Shown piece after piece: positions 11,200-22,162 of a stretch of 64,000 bases of DNA. The position numbers and the translations under genes were made by a program. The stretch's first letter is position 1; the number at the start of each line of letters is the position of its first letter. The notes beneath the pieces were generated by a model, which saw only the letters and a program-made list of their open reading frames with translations, was not told the DNA's origin and did no database searches. The stretch spans positions 39,732,942 to 39,796,941 of the forward strand of contig OZ022342.1 in assembly GCA_963989245.1 (NCBI GenBank), in the 5' to 3' direction. The DNA comes from Nansenia antarctica (Eukaryota; Chordata; Actinopteri; Argentiniformes; Microstomatidae).

Positions 11200-11845
11200 A
11201 ACTGCTGAGTCCCTCAATACGGGTCGGATCAGATTATGACTCGCAGTGAGGAGAGCTAATGAGACATTTCATGTGTAAATTTGATTTCAACGATCTCAGT
11301 GTTGCTTTGTTACTTCTGTTGACAATCCTTGATTGTGGAAGATTGCATTTCCCTTTGATGGTTTGTCTGTTTCGTTTTGATTCTCACTAAGGCATATGCC
11401 AGACAAAAGTATGAATTGTCTGTCTCATCATTCAGGACGTGAACTCAGATGCCTCACACACCTCACGAGACGCTGTAAAATCCTGTCGGCGCCGACAGCT
11501 CCGGTTTCAGAGCAAGACGCGAATCTATCGTAGTCACTGTTCTGAGAACTTCTCTTTCCCAGTCACGCGCCACTGCATCGGAGGAGCAGCCTACACCAGA
11601 GCTCGGAGATCCAGAGAGGACGCGACATTACAGCAGTAGAGGGGAGAAGTCACGACTTCCCCCTCTTCAAGCTAAGTACCTCTCTTTGGCATTGAGGACT
11701 GCTTGGTGCGCAATTTATATAGATCTCCGATCATTTGATGTAAGGCTTGTGGTTGACTATCTGAGTGTTTGGTCTTCTCAAGGTAAACCTGGACAGAGTA
11801 ACTTAAACAACGCCGCCTGCTAGCTGAGGCCTGCTACATCTACTG

Positions 11846-12252
11846 GGAGCGTACCTATGTTCCCCGGGTCCTATGTTCCCCGGGTTCTATGTTCCCCGGT
11901 TCCCCGCTTCCGAAAAAGGGTTCTATGTTCCCCGTTTTTTTAATTATTTTTTTTATTTAAAAAACAACATACACAAATACACAAATACATACACAAATAC
12001 ATAATCATATGTATCAATGTCAATATCAATATCAATGTCCTTGGTCTTCAAAAAAGAAAAAAAAAAAATTCACGGAAGCGGGGAACATAGAACCCTTTTT
12101 CGGAAGCGGGGAACATAGAACCCTTTTTTTTTTCTTTTTCTAAGAAATCGGGGGACATAGGACCCGGGGAACATAGGACCCGGGGAACATAGGGATGACC
12201 CCGAACATAGGACCCGGGGAACATAGGACCCGGGGAACATAGGGATGACCCC
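11846..12252. mobile_element. foldback element built of TATGTTCCCCGGG repeats
   Basis: The left arm (11846-11940) repeats CTATGTTCCCCGGGTCC and CCGCTTCCGAAAAAGGGTT. The right arm (12072-12252) is its inverted counterpart, with an internal tandem duplication of about 50 bp ending GGGATGACCCC. An AT-rich centre separates the arms. It interrupts the 5' region of the LINE. No transposase and no clear target duplication. Proline-rich ORFs across it are products of the repeat. Confidence 0.7.
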
Positions 12253-12330
12253 TTCACAATCACATCTGCGGACACTCTCCTGGACGTCACTGCCTCCAAG
12301 GACTCTCAGTCTCGACTGAACCCTCCATTC

Positions 12331-13129
12331 ATGGTGAGAAAGAGACTTCTTGTTCTTTTGTTGCTTTTGATGTCGGGAAATGTTCAGCCAAATCCTGGCC
12401 CCATGTCTGTTAATCCTACCATTTGTAACACACCAGATGCTTTTAAGAATATGCACGGGCTGCGTTTCATTCACATTAATGCACTCTCTTACCTAAAATG
12501 GATATGATACGTATATGGGCGGAATCGACTGGTGCTCACATTATTGTTGTCTCTGAGACCTGGCTCTCAAAGTCCATATCAGATAGGGATGTTGCTCTAG
12601 ATGGGTTTAATCTCTACCGCTCTGATCGTCCCCGGAGAGGCGGGGGCGTGGCTATCTATGTTAGATCATTTCTCGCTGCTCATGTCCTGCTTTCTACATC
12701 TGCTACTAAGCAATTTGAATTGTTAGCCTTGAATGTCGATCTGTCTGGAGGTCAACATCTAACCGTTGTTGGCTGCTATAGGCCCCCATAGGCCTCCCCT
12801 GATACATTGCCCTCCTTAATGCAGCTCCTGTCTCAGCTTCATTCTAATGAAATCGTCCTCATAGGGGACCTGAACTGGGACTGGCTCTCCATAGCTTCAG
12901 ATGACTTTAAAGCCCATTGCTTGTCCCCAAGCAAGGCCCCACACGGCTAAATCCCAAACGTCCAGACAAATCGACACTTCTGGACTTATTTATCACTAAT
13001 AGGCCGCATAAATTCACTGCAGTTAGTGTTTTTGCAAATGACCTCAGTGATCATTGTGTAATTGGAGCTATCAGGGATAGCAAAATCCCTCGTTCTAAGC
13101 CCTGTGTCATTCAGAAGAGAGATCAATAG
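12331..13129 (+). pseudogene. LINE ORF2 N-terminus: 2A-like peptide and AP endonuclease
   Basis: The frame opens at ATG 12331 with a basic start, a leucine run and then SGNVQPNPGP, close to the viral 2A consensus ending asparagine-proline-glycine-proline. After a frameshift near 12480 the endonuclease follows (12498-12791): VVSETWLS, the RRGGGVAIYVR stretch and VVGCYRPP. Another frameshift or stop lies near 12790, then GDLNWDW (about 12868) and, in 12917-13129, LDLFITNRP and SDHCVIGAI. These are the expected APE-type blocks in order. The domain nicks target DNA in an active LINE. Here it is broken by at least two lesions and by the hAT insertion that follows. Confidence 0.8.
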
Positions 13130-13178
13130 AACTTCATAGAGCAAGCTTTCCTCCATGACCTGCAGCAGGTTCGTTGGG

Positions 13179-13518
13179 TAGGGCTGTCCCAAACGACTAT
13201 TTTTCTAACGATTAATCTAGCAATTATTTTTTCGGTTAGTCGATTAGTCTAACGACTAATTTACCGATTAGTCTAATGATTTTTTTTTTACTGTTCGATT
13301 AATGTATCACTTAATTTTCCCCAAAATAATGGCTGTATTGTCTCTCTCTGTTTAACAGTGTCTTTATAAAGCACTCTGGGTAATAGCTGCTGCTCTTATA
13401 AAACAAAGCAGCGTGTGACATGCACATTACTCAGACGGCCGCCCCTTTAAATGATCAGCTGATGTATGGGGGCTGTGGGCCCGCAATTAAACACAGACAC
13501 CTTTAATTCGGCGACCTG

Positions 13519-13610
<92 letters not shown>

Positions 13611-14175
13611 GTAACTGCCTCTGTCAAACAGCCCCAGACACAGGGCAGACTCACTGCTATGTTTAGCCAACTTGAATGCCAACATGGCCATCAGGGTTTT
13701 TCCTGGCTCAAAATGAGGCGGAGGTGGTACCAGTGGTGTTTGACATCGGGGCTGTCTGGGGGTCCTTAAACATCAAACACTTAATTTCTTGCATTCTGGT
13801 GATATGCACCAATTTGTGCCCTTTCTGCATCAATTTATGGTGGAAATGTCATTATTTATGTAAAGGAAAACACAATATTCAGGCACCAGATGACCATTCA
13901 AAATATAATGTAATATAATGCAATATAAGGCTCTCAGGCATTCTGTACTTTCAAATATGTATTCTCCTTGAGCAGTCAACATCAACTATCAGCTATTTCG
14001 CTAGCAGAAACGAAAGCTAACTTATTTGCGAAACAGCGCCCCCGCCACCACGTCGGCGCAGTGCCGCAATTGCAGTTAGTTGGGTTTTTTTGCGACGCAC
14101 CGACGCACATTACGCAAGTCGACGTATTGACGTAGTCGATTACGTCGACTATGTCGACGCGTCGTCCCAGCCCTA
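13179..14175. mobile_element. hAT element (997 bp) inside LINE ORF2
   Basis: The ends TAGGGCTG and CAGCCCTA are inverted, and GTCGAC-rich subterminal DNA is seen on the right. An exact 8-bp duplication TCGTTGGG flanks it at 13171-13178 and 14176-14183. LINE coding sequence continues on both sides. It holds a TAC microsatellite (13518-13610). No transposase frame. Confidence 0.9.
13518..13610. repeat. (TAC)n microsatellite
   Basis: About 30 uninterrupted ACT/TAC triplets. The tyrosine-only and serine-only ORFs across it are artefacts of the repeat. Confidence 0.95.
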
Positions 14176-14183
14176 TCGTTGGG

Positions 14184-16298
14184 ACCGTATTTTCCTGATT
14201 GGTGATGTTGACCTCGCCTGGGAATATTTTCACGATAGTTTTAGCTGTCTTTAACAAGCATGCTCCTTTTCGGCGCTTCAGGGTTAAAGGTCGAAACACT
14301 CTCTGGTTCTCTAGCGAGCTGTCATCCCTCCTTCACAAAAGAAACCGGCTCTGGGCTGCTGCCAGGCAGTCCGACTCTGAAGCTGATTGGCTTTCTTTTC
14401 GGCAGGTGAGAAATAACTTCACTGCTTCTGTCAAAACAGCAAAAAGTGATTTCTATCTTTCACGTTCCACTGATGATCTGAATGACCCCAGAAGGTTTTG
14501 GAACACAGTTAAGTCCCTCTCAGCCAACTCCGGTCCTGCTGAGCTACCTTCCCAAATGATCGACAACTCAGTACCTGTGTTCGATAAATCAGAGATGCTT
14601 AACTGTTTCAACAAACACTTTATAGCCTCCGGTTTACTGTTTGATTCCTTGTCAGGAGCCAACTCCCCACCTTCCGGTCCCCCTCCTCCTCCCTTGGTGA
14701 AAACCTCTGGTAGTCTCCCTGGGTGCCACTCTTTCTCGTTCTCCCCCTTCTCTGTTAGTGATGTCTGGAAAGCCTTAAGAGAGCTAGACCCTAGGAAATC
14801 GGCAGGTCCTGACAGTCTTCCTTCTCTCTTTCTGCGCCTTGCTGCAGATTTCATTGCAGAACCTGTATCACACATTTTCAATTTATCTATTTCTAACAAT
14901 GTGATGCCAGAGGTCTGGAAAACCGCTTTTGTGCTCCCACTTCTGAAGGGGGGTGACCCAAAATGTTTGAACAACTACAGACCAATTTCAAAACTTTCTG
15001 TCCTAGCCAAGGTCCTTGAGCGACTAATTAACGATCAGATCAAGGACTTCCTAGATTCACACAACATCCTATCGCCCCTTCAGTCTGGCTTAAGGAAGCA
15101 GCACAGCACAGTGTCTGCTGCTGTCAAAGTGGTTAATGATATTACTGAGGCTTTGGATAAGAAGAATCACTGTGCTGCACTTTTGATCGACTTGTCTAAA
15201 GCCTTTGACACCGTCGATCATGCCATCTTATGCCAGCGCCTCTCTGATATTGGGCTGTCCCCTCATGCTGTTGGCTGGTTCTCCAACTACCTGTCACAAC
15301 GGAAACAGTCTGTGCAGTTTGGTGATCTCTCATCCAACTTGCTCACTGTTTCAAATGGGGTGCCGCAGGGTTCGGTCTTGGGGCCAACTCTCTTCACCAT
15401 TTATATCAATGAAATAGGATTAATCTCTAACGCTGCTGTTCATTTGTATGCGGATGACACAATCTTGTATTGCTTTGCATCCTCTATCAACCGTGCCTTC
15501 GAGGCTTTGCAGGCTGCTTTTGATGCCCTTCAGTACCAGCTGTTTCAGCTCAGACTGGTGTTGAATACAGGGAAGACCAAAGTCATGCATTTTTCCAATA
15601 ACAAGCGGGTGCCGAGTGCTCTTCCTGACATTGTATCATGTCAGGGTTCACCTATTGAGCTTGTACCAAACTACAAATACCTTGGCATTCAACTGGACGG
15701 CAGCCTCTCTTTTCAACTGCACATAGACAACCTTCTGAAGAAACTAAAATTGAAGCTAAGCCTTTTCTTTAGAAACAAGTATTGTTTCTCAGCTGCTGCA
15801 AGAAAACGTCTGGTTGCTGCCACCTTTCTGCCTCTCTTGGACTACGGTGATGTCTTGTACATGAATGCCTCTGCTACCTCTCTTCAACATCTGGATGCAG
15901 TTTACCATGGCGCGCTAAGGTTTATAACAGGCTGTAAACCCCTTATGCATCACTGTGTACTATACTCTCTGGTTAATTGGTCATCTCTCTCTATCCGCCG
16001 AACCCTTCACTTGTATATTTTCATTTACAAATCCATCCTTGGTCTGCTCCCCTCCTACCTTTCTAACCACCTGTCACGCAAGCAATCCGTCTACGGCCTT
16101 CGCACACAGGACATCATCACATACTCCATCCCCTTGGTCCGGACCATGAAAGGCAAAAGGGCGTTCTCATTTGCAGCCCCTTCCTCTTGGAATTCATTAC
16201 AGCAGAGTCTGAAACTGTCTCAACTGATCCCTCTCTCCAGTTTCAAGCTCTTGCTGAGAGACATACAGTGCGAGTCCATGATTTGTTCTTGCTATTAA
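14184..16298 (+). pseudogene. LINE reverse transcriptase and C-terminal part of ORF2
   Basis: A 699-codon frame (first ATG 14199) follows the hAT target duplication and ends with TAA at 16296. It carries the reverse transcriptase blocks in order: DPRKSAGPD (about residue 197), NYRPISKLSVLAKVLERL (260), LLIDLSKAFDTVDH (330), GVPQGSVLGPTLF (388), YADDTILYC (418) and YKYLGIQLD (490). A C-terminal LINE-type region follows. The two catalytic aspartates of the active site are intact and there is no internal stop. The frame itself could be translated, but the protein lacks its endonuclease because of upstream lesions and the hAT insertion. Confidence 0.85.
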
Positions 16299-16699
16299 GT
16301 TGACCCTCCCTTTTGCCCATTACTGACCCCTCCCTGTCCCTAGCTCTTTAGCTGTGTAGTTTTAGGTTTTTGTAGTTTTAGTTTAGTTTTAGATGATCTT
16401 AGACTGTTTTAGACTAGTTTTAGTTTAGTTTTTAGACTATGTAGGCCAGGTTTTTTGTTTTTGTATTGTATTGTATTTGTTTGTGGTGGATGTTGTATGC
16501 CTGTGAACAGGTCACACTTGAAAATGAGCCCTTGGGGCTCAATGTGTTTTTACCTGTATAAATAAAGGTTAAATAAAAAAAATAAAATAAAAATTGGCAA
16601 AAGTGAAAATAGGTGCATATCAACATTGTATTGATATTGACCCGGTCATGCCTGATATTGACCCTGTCATGAGTGTCAGGCCAAACCACATTGTTTTGC

Positions 16700-16700
<1 letters not shown>

Positions 16701-16767
<67 letters not shown>
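16701..16767. repeat. (GT)n microsatellite
   Basis: About 33 uninterrupted GT units just downstream of the LINE tail. A partly duplicated GATATTGACCC motif precedes it at 16632-16668. Confidence 0.95.
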
Positions 16768-16849
16768 TTGTGCAATGGTCAAAATAATGTGAGATTATTT
16801 AAAATGAATGTTTTTGAAATTGTATAATGAACATGGTGAAGCTGTTGCA

Positions 16850-17125
16850 ATGTTGGGAGTGACATTGTTATTTGATGGTTGTTATTCAGTCACATGATGA
16901 TTGAAATTGATGACACAAGATGATTTATACTATACGACCAACACATGTCATTCACAACATTAGTTTTTCTAAAATGGGTAACTATAAACAAATTGTGGAG
17001 ACTGCTGTAATACTGCCGAGAGCACTGGAAGTATTACAACAGTGAGTCAACCACACACATAGTCCCCCCATCACACACACGCACACATACACGCACACAC
17101 ACACACGCACACGTCCCCGCACACG

Positions 17126-17162
<37 letters not shown>

Positions 17163-17879
17163 GCACCATGTTTCCGAAATGTATAGCTCTGTACCCTTTA
17201 TCATTATTAATGCAATGAGAAGTTCTATAAGGATCATTACCCCCAGAGTGACCACATACAGTATACTGTAAAATAAACCACCACCTAAGTATAGTGGTGC
17301 CTCAAGCTCCAAACAGTAGAAATGAACAGATTTTCTATCTCACAGAATATGGGACTTTTTCCAGGTAATACCCACCTAAAAGGTTTAGCAGCAGGGAATG
17401 ATTTATCAATATGCATGACACTCTGGCTCATACCAAAAAGTCTGCATCTACTGTTGAGCTGCATTAAAACACACTTCATAAAAGCACACCCCTTAAAAAG
17501 AGGTACCAGACGCAGCAACACTGCCCTCTCTCCACACTTCGGCAATAAAATCATCTCCTGCCTCAAGTCATTTCATAAAACGGCAGCGATAAAGAGATAG
17601 ACTGTTCTTTATTGTTTTTAAATTGCGAGCACTTTGCAAACTCTCTCCTCGCCTGTGTCTGGGATAATGTAAATATTTCAGCGCTATGTGCCAGGGTAAT
17701 ACATAAAACAGATATATACAAAAAGACCAATAAAGCTGCATAACTGTTTGTGGCTCGCCTTCCTTAAGGGGCCAAACACTTTACCGGGGAGGGGATATTC
17801 CTCACTCAGCATAAGTAGGAGATAGTGAAGGGCTTCAGACAAACATTGCCCATACTGTACCTGTTTTTTCCACGATCTA
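16850..17879. other. no gene recognised; CA microsatellite
   Basis: Holds a CA-rich array (17071-17158) and otherwise unremarkable DNA up to the abrupt start of the Gypsy element near 17,880. ORFs are short and overlap on both strands. Confidence 0.5.
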
Positions 17880-17897
17880 GTCACCCTGGCCCTGCTC

Positions 17898-18212
17898 ATG
17901 GATGAGCGACTGCGGGAGCGCCACCGAGAGCGCATCCCACGCTCCATGGTTCCCCTTCATCCTGGTTCCAGCCGTACGCCCACTATCCCCAGCTCTGCGG
18001 TAACCTGCTCTGCACTGCCCCCTCGTGTCTACATGCTGCCCCCGGCTCCTTTCTCCTCCGGGTCGGGGGAGGAGCCTATGCAGATCGGCCGGTCTCGTCT
18101 GTCTCAGGAGGAGAGAGAGCAGAGGATGCGGGATCACCTGTGCCTATACTGTGGGAAGCCCGGACATGTTCTCCGGATGTGCCCGGCTCGCCCAAAAGAC
18201 CCGCCTCACTAA
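17898..18212 (+). pseudogene. gag: Gypsy gag, C-terminal part with zinc knuckle
   Basis: The frame ends with CLYCGKPGHVLRMC (about 18141-18182), a C-x2-C-x4-H-x4-C knuckle of the nucleocapsid that binds the element RNA. An arginine/glutamate-rich segment precedes it. The matrix and capsid parts are missing because the element is truncated. The first ATG is only the first methionine after the breakpoint. Confidence 0.85.
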
Positions 18213-18229
18213 TTGGGGGATTATTAGTG

Positions 18230-18745
18230 AGCCGTGCCTCGTTCCCCCAGCCCAACGGAGACCTCAACCGCCTCTTCCCAGCCACCCTTTCCTGGGGTAA
18301 GGAGTCCTTGTCCGTCAGCGCTCTCATTGATTCTGGGGCTGACGAATGCCTTATGGACATTACTCTTGCTCGTCAGGCTGGTATTCCACTCGTTCCCCTT
18401 GACAGAGCCTTGTCTCCCCAGGCTATTGACGGGCGTTCCCTTGGTCAAATTACTCACAGCACTGAATCCCTCACCCTCACTCTGTCTGGTAATCACGTGG
18501 AGACAGCACGCTTCCTTGTTTTGCACGCACCCACTGCACCCCTAGTGTTAGGTAGGCCGTGGTTGGAGAGACACGATCCTCACATCTCCTGGACCACTGG
18601 GCGGAATTTTGGGTTGGAGCATTGCTTGTCATGCCAACTGTCTGCGCTCCGCCCATTCTCCGTCCAGCGGTCCCAGGCCCGTAGTCTCTCCCCGGGATCT
18701 CACCGGTGTCCCCTCCGTTTATCACGACGTTGCCCTGGTGTTTAG
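18230..18745 (+). pseudogene. pol: Gypsy aspartic protease region
   Basis: The frame contains ALIDSGADECLMD (about 18320-18360), with the aspartate-serine-glycine active site of retroviral-type proteases, and later LVLGRPWLERHDPHISW, the usual protease end in chromoviruses. A frameshift follows near 18,700 before reverse transcriptase. Confidence 0.85.
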
Positions 18746-18787
18746 TAAGGACCGAGCCCTTTCACTTCCCCCTCACCGGCCATATGA

Positions 18788-19438
18788 TTGTCCCATCGAC
18801 CTCCTTCCCGGGGCAGCCCTTCCCACGGGTCGTCGGAGAAGGAGGTGATGCGTAATTATATTGCCGAGTCCCTAGCCTCAGGTGTAATTAGACCATCGTC
18901 TTCCCCCCTAGCGGCGGGCTTCTTCTTTGTGGCGAAGAAGGATGGTAGCCTGAGGCCCTGTATTGATTTTCGTAAATTGAATGATATCACCATTAAAAAT
19001 AAGTACCCACTCCCCCTTATGAGTTCCACTTTCGAGCCACTCACTCACGCCCGGGTGTTCACCAAGCTTGACCTTCGGAACGCCTATCACTTAGTTAGGG
19101 TCAAGAAGGGGGACGAGTGGAAGACCGGTTTCAACACCCACCTGGGTCACTTTGAATACCTCGTGATGCCCTTCGGCCTATCCAACGCACCTGGGGTTTT
19201 CCAGGAGTTAGTTAACGATGTGCTGAAGGATATGATCAACATCTTCGTTGTGGTATACCTGGACGACATCCTAGTCTTTTCACGGACCATGGAGGAACAC
19301 CACCAGCATGTTCGGCTAGTCCTGCAGCGCCTCCTTGAGAACCGCCTCTACGTCACTCCACCGCCGTTACCTACCTGGGGTTCGTCGTGGAAGAGGGGCG
19401 GATGCGTGCGGACCCGGCCAAAATCAAGGCAGTGGTAG
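18788..19438 (+). pseudogene. pol: Gypsy reverse transcriptase
   Basis: Shows LRPCIDFRKLNDITIKNKYP, KLDLRNAYHLVRV and YLVMPFGLSNAPGVFQ, then the active site VVYLDDILVFS (about 19255-19281). The polymerase core is readable in one frame. A small lesion near 19,360 shifts the frame at the thumb, and an in-frame TGA occurs at about 19,471 in the continuation. Confidence 0.9.
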
Positions 19439-19479
19439 AGTGGCCGCGGCCCACCGACCGAACCCAACTCTGACGCTTC

Positions 19480-20250
19480 CTCGGATTCGCCGGGTTTACC
19501 CGGCGGTTCATCAAGGGGTTTAGCCAGGTGGCGGCCCCCCTCACCGCACTCACCTCCACTGCTCACCTGTTCTCCTGGAGCCCGGAGGCAGAGGCTGCCT
19601 TCTCTGCCCTAAAGGGCCTCTTCACCACTGCGCCTGTGTTGGCTCACCCCGATCCAGCTAGACAATTCATTGTGGAGGTGGATGCGTCCGACACGGGGGT
19701 CGGGGCCGTCCTCTCCCAGCGGTCGGAGGAGGACCAGAAGATCCACCCCTGCGCCTACTTCTCCCGGCGTTACGACCCAGCCGAGAAGAATTACGACGTG
19801 GGAAATAAGGAGCTTCTGGCGATCCACGCCGCCCTCGGAGAGTGGAGACACTGGCTGGAAGGAGCGAAGCTGCCGTTCCTCGTGTGGTCTGACCATAAAA
19901 ACCTGACCTACATGAAGACGGCGAAGAGACTGAACTCCAGACAGGCACGCTGGGCCCTCTTCTTCAGCCGGTTCGACTACACCCTCACCTACCGCCCGGG
20001 GTCCAAGAACGTCAGGGCTGACGCCCTCTCCCGGCTGTTCCCGGGGGAGCCCCCTGAGGTTCCAGGGACCCTGGACACCATCCTTCCCCCAGCCCGGGTG
20101 GTGGGTGTCGTCACCTGGGCCATCGAATCGGTGGTAAGGCAGGCCCAGCGTGCCCAACCCGACCCTGGCAATGGACCTCGGCACCGGCTGTTCGTGCCCC
20201 CCGCTGTCCGGTCACAAGTGCTAGAGTGGGGTCACTCTAGACATTTCACC
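19480..20250 (+). pseudogene. pol: Gypsy RNase H and pol linker
   Basis: The frame from 19528 shows FSWSPEAEAAFSALK, FIVEVDASDTGVGAVLSQ, then KNYDVGNKELLAIHAALGEW and VWSDHKNLTYMKTAKRL, the RNase H blocks of Gypsy elements. The first aspartate, the glutamate and the second aspartate of the active site are all visible. It leads into the integrase zinc-finger start HFTCHPGVHRT (about 20244), where the frame breaks near 20,283. Confidence 0.9.
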
Positions 20251-20324
20251 TGTCACCCCGGCGTCCACCGGACGGCGGAGTTCAGTTCTGGTGGCCCACT
20301 CTCCTGGGGGACGTCAGGGAGTTC

Positions 20325-21510
20325 GTGGGTGCTTGCACCGTCTGCTCCCGGAGCAAGGCCTCCCATCGCCCGCCTGCAGGGCTCCTGTGCCCCCTTCCCA
20401 TCCCCGGTCGGCCGTGGTCTGACATAGCCCTGGACTTTGTTACGGGTCTCCCCATGTCCAGGGGTAAGGACACCATCTTGACCATTGTCGACCGTTTCTC
20501 CAAGGCGGTCCACTTCGTTGCTCTCCCCAAGCTCCCCTCCGCGGCCGAAACGGCCGAGCTCCTCACGGTCCATGTGGTTCGGCTCCATGGGATCCCCCAC
20601 AACATTGTGTCCGGCCGGGGGCCCCAATTCATATCCAAGGTGTGGCAGGCCTTCTGCAAGGGGATTGGGGCCACAGTTAGCCTCACCTCCGGGTACCACC
20701 CCCAATCCAATGGGCAGGCTGAGGGAGCCAACCAGGCCATGGAGACGGCTCTGCGGTGCATCACCACTAGCAACCCCGCCTCCTGGGCCAAGTACCTGCC
20801 TTGGGTGGAGTATTCCCTGAACACCATGGAGAGTTCCGCCACAGGTATGTCCCCGTTTGAGTGTTCCCTCGGTTATCAACCGCCTCTATTTCCCCAACAG
20901 GAGCTGGAGGTGGCGGTCCCATCCACCAGGGTCCACCTCCGCCGGTGTCGGCGCATCTGGAGAACAGCCCGGGCCGCTCTGCTGCGAGCCACTGAGCGGT
21001 CCCGTCGATGCGCCAACCGGCGGAGGGTGCTGGCCCCGGCCTATCGACCTGGCCAGAAGGTCTGGCTATTGGCCCGGGACCTGCCCCTCCAGACCTCCCA
21101 GACCTCCTCATGTAAGCTTAACCCACGCTACGTCGGTCCCTATACCGTCGACCGCGTCATTAATGATTCTGCGGTGCGTTTGAACCTCCCGGCCGCTCTC
21201 AAGGTCCACCCTGTGTTCCACGTGTCCCTCCTCAAACCCTTCTCCACCAGCCCCCTGTCACCCCCTGCTCCAGCTCCCCCGCCCCCCCAGGTCCTGGAGG
21301 ATGGCGACCCTGTGTGGTCGGTGGACCGTCTACTTGCCGTCCGCCGTAGGGGACGGGGGTTCCAGTATCTGGTGGACTGGGTGGGCTACGGCCCCGAAGA
21401 CCGGAGTTGGGTGCCCCCGTCCTATCTCGCTGATCCTGCTCTGCTGGACGAGTTCTACCGGGCCCACCCGGAAGCTCCAGGGCGGTCGTCCGGTGCCTCC
21501 CGTCAGGGGG
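20325..21510 (+). pseudogene. pol: Gypsy integrase with chromodomain
   Basis: CTVCSRSK (about 20335) is the second half of the zinc finger. The catalytic core starts at WSDIALDFVTGLP, but at the position of the second catalytic aspartate the frame reads SGRGPQF (about 20,610), so glycine replaces it. The glutamate region QSNGQAEGANQAM is present. A GPY/F-type module (YVGPYTVDRVIND, about 21130) and a chromodomain (WSVDRLLAVRRRGRGFQYLV to DEFYRAHPE, about 21313-21470) follow. Chromodomains in this clade steer integration to chromatin. The lost aspartate predicts no integrase activity. Confidence 0.9.
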
Positions 21511-21521
21511 GGGGGGGGTAC

Positions 21522-22162
21522 TGTTGTGGATCCCGCTTCGGCTCCACTCGTTTCCACCTCGGCACCGCTCGTTGAGACCAATCAGGCCCAATCTGAGACA
21601 GCTGCGCCGGCTCCAGCAGGTGTTTACAATCTTAGGAGGAGAGACCTGCATAAAAGGCCCCACAACCTGCCGTCTGATGCTTGATCAATCTGATCCCCAG
21701 TGGTTAGTCGTCTCGCTCCCTCGTTTGTCTCCAGTGTGTTCTAGATCCTAAATTACTTGTTTATTTTTCCAAGTCGTTTTATTTATTTTGTTTGTTTGTT
21801 TTCTCTCCTCCACCAGTCCACTCCTGCCTGCCTGCCTGCCCTGCCTACCCTCCTGCCTGCCTGTCGACTACTCCTCCTGCCTAAGCCCCTGCCTGCCTAA
21901 CGACTACTCCTCCTGCCTAAGCCCCTGCCTGCCTGCCGACTACCCCCTCCTGCCTAAAGCCCCTGCCTGCCTGCCGACTATCCCCTCCTGCCTAAGTACC
22001 CCTGCCTACCTGCCGACTACTCCCCCCTGCCTGACCCCCGCTTGCCCTACGACCATTCTCTGCCTAGCCCCTTTTAATAAATATTATTATTATTACCCAA
22101 GTCTCTGTGTCTGTCTGTTCTGGGGTACTACCACATTTGACCGCTTGATTCAGGTCATAACA
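21522..22162 (+). repeat. Gypsy 3' LTR (about 641 bp)
   Basis: Starts TGTTGTGGATCC right after a G-run polypurine tract and ends GGTCATAACA, giving TG...CA borders. It contains a TATA-like CATAAAAGG (about 21650), a poly(A) signal AATAAA (about 22076), and a C-rich block (21830-22060) of about five imperfect units built on CTACTCCTCCTGCCTAAGCC. No second LTR is present for comparison. Confidence 0.8.

Larger units (their letters stand above)
11210..16600 (+). mobile_element. CR1/L2-group LINE, nearly full length, interrupted
   Basis: The order is 5' untranslated region (from about 11,400; exact start unknown), a 2A-like ORF start, endonuclease, reverse transcriptase, C-terminal region and a 3' tail ending TAAATAAAGGTTAAATAAAA at about 16,560-16,580. 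Two insertions break it: a foldback in the 5' region (11846-12252) and a hAT element in the ORF (13179-14175). Frameshifts in the endonuclease make it inactive. I place it in the CR1/L2 group from AFDTVDH, GVPQGSVLGP and YADDTILYC; the finer clade is uncertain. Confidence 0.8.
17880..22162 (+). mobile_element. Ty3/Gypsy chromovirus, 5'-truncated, one LTR
   Basis: Domains run in Gypsy order: nucleocapsid, protease, reverse transcriptase, RNase H, integrase with a chromodomain, polypurine tract (G-run at about 21505-21518) and a 3' LTR (21522-22162). The 5' LTR, primer-binding site and most of gag are absent. Sequence homologous to the element starts mid-gag near 17,880. Frameshifts, a stop and a changed integrase residue show that it is dead. 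It is GC-rich compared with its flanks. Confidence 0.9.

Noticed and set aside
12048..12474. Proline/glycine-rich collagen-like ORFs
   Set aside because: They are translations of the CCCCGGG-type foldback repeat.
13466..13691. Poly-tyrosine and poly-serine ORFs
   Set aside because: Translations of the TAC microsatellite.
18076..20879. Long minus-strand ORFs opposite the Gypsy pol gene
   Set aside because: They are GC-rich shadows of the plus-strand domains and contain no known motif.
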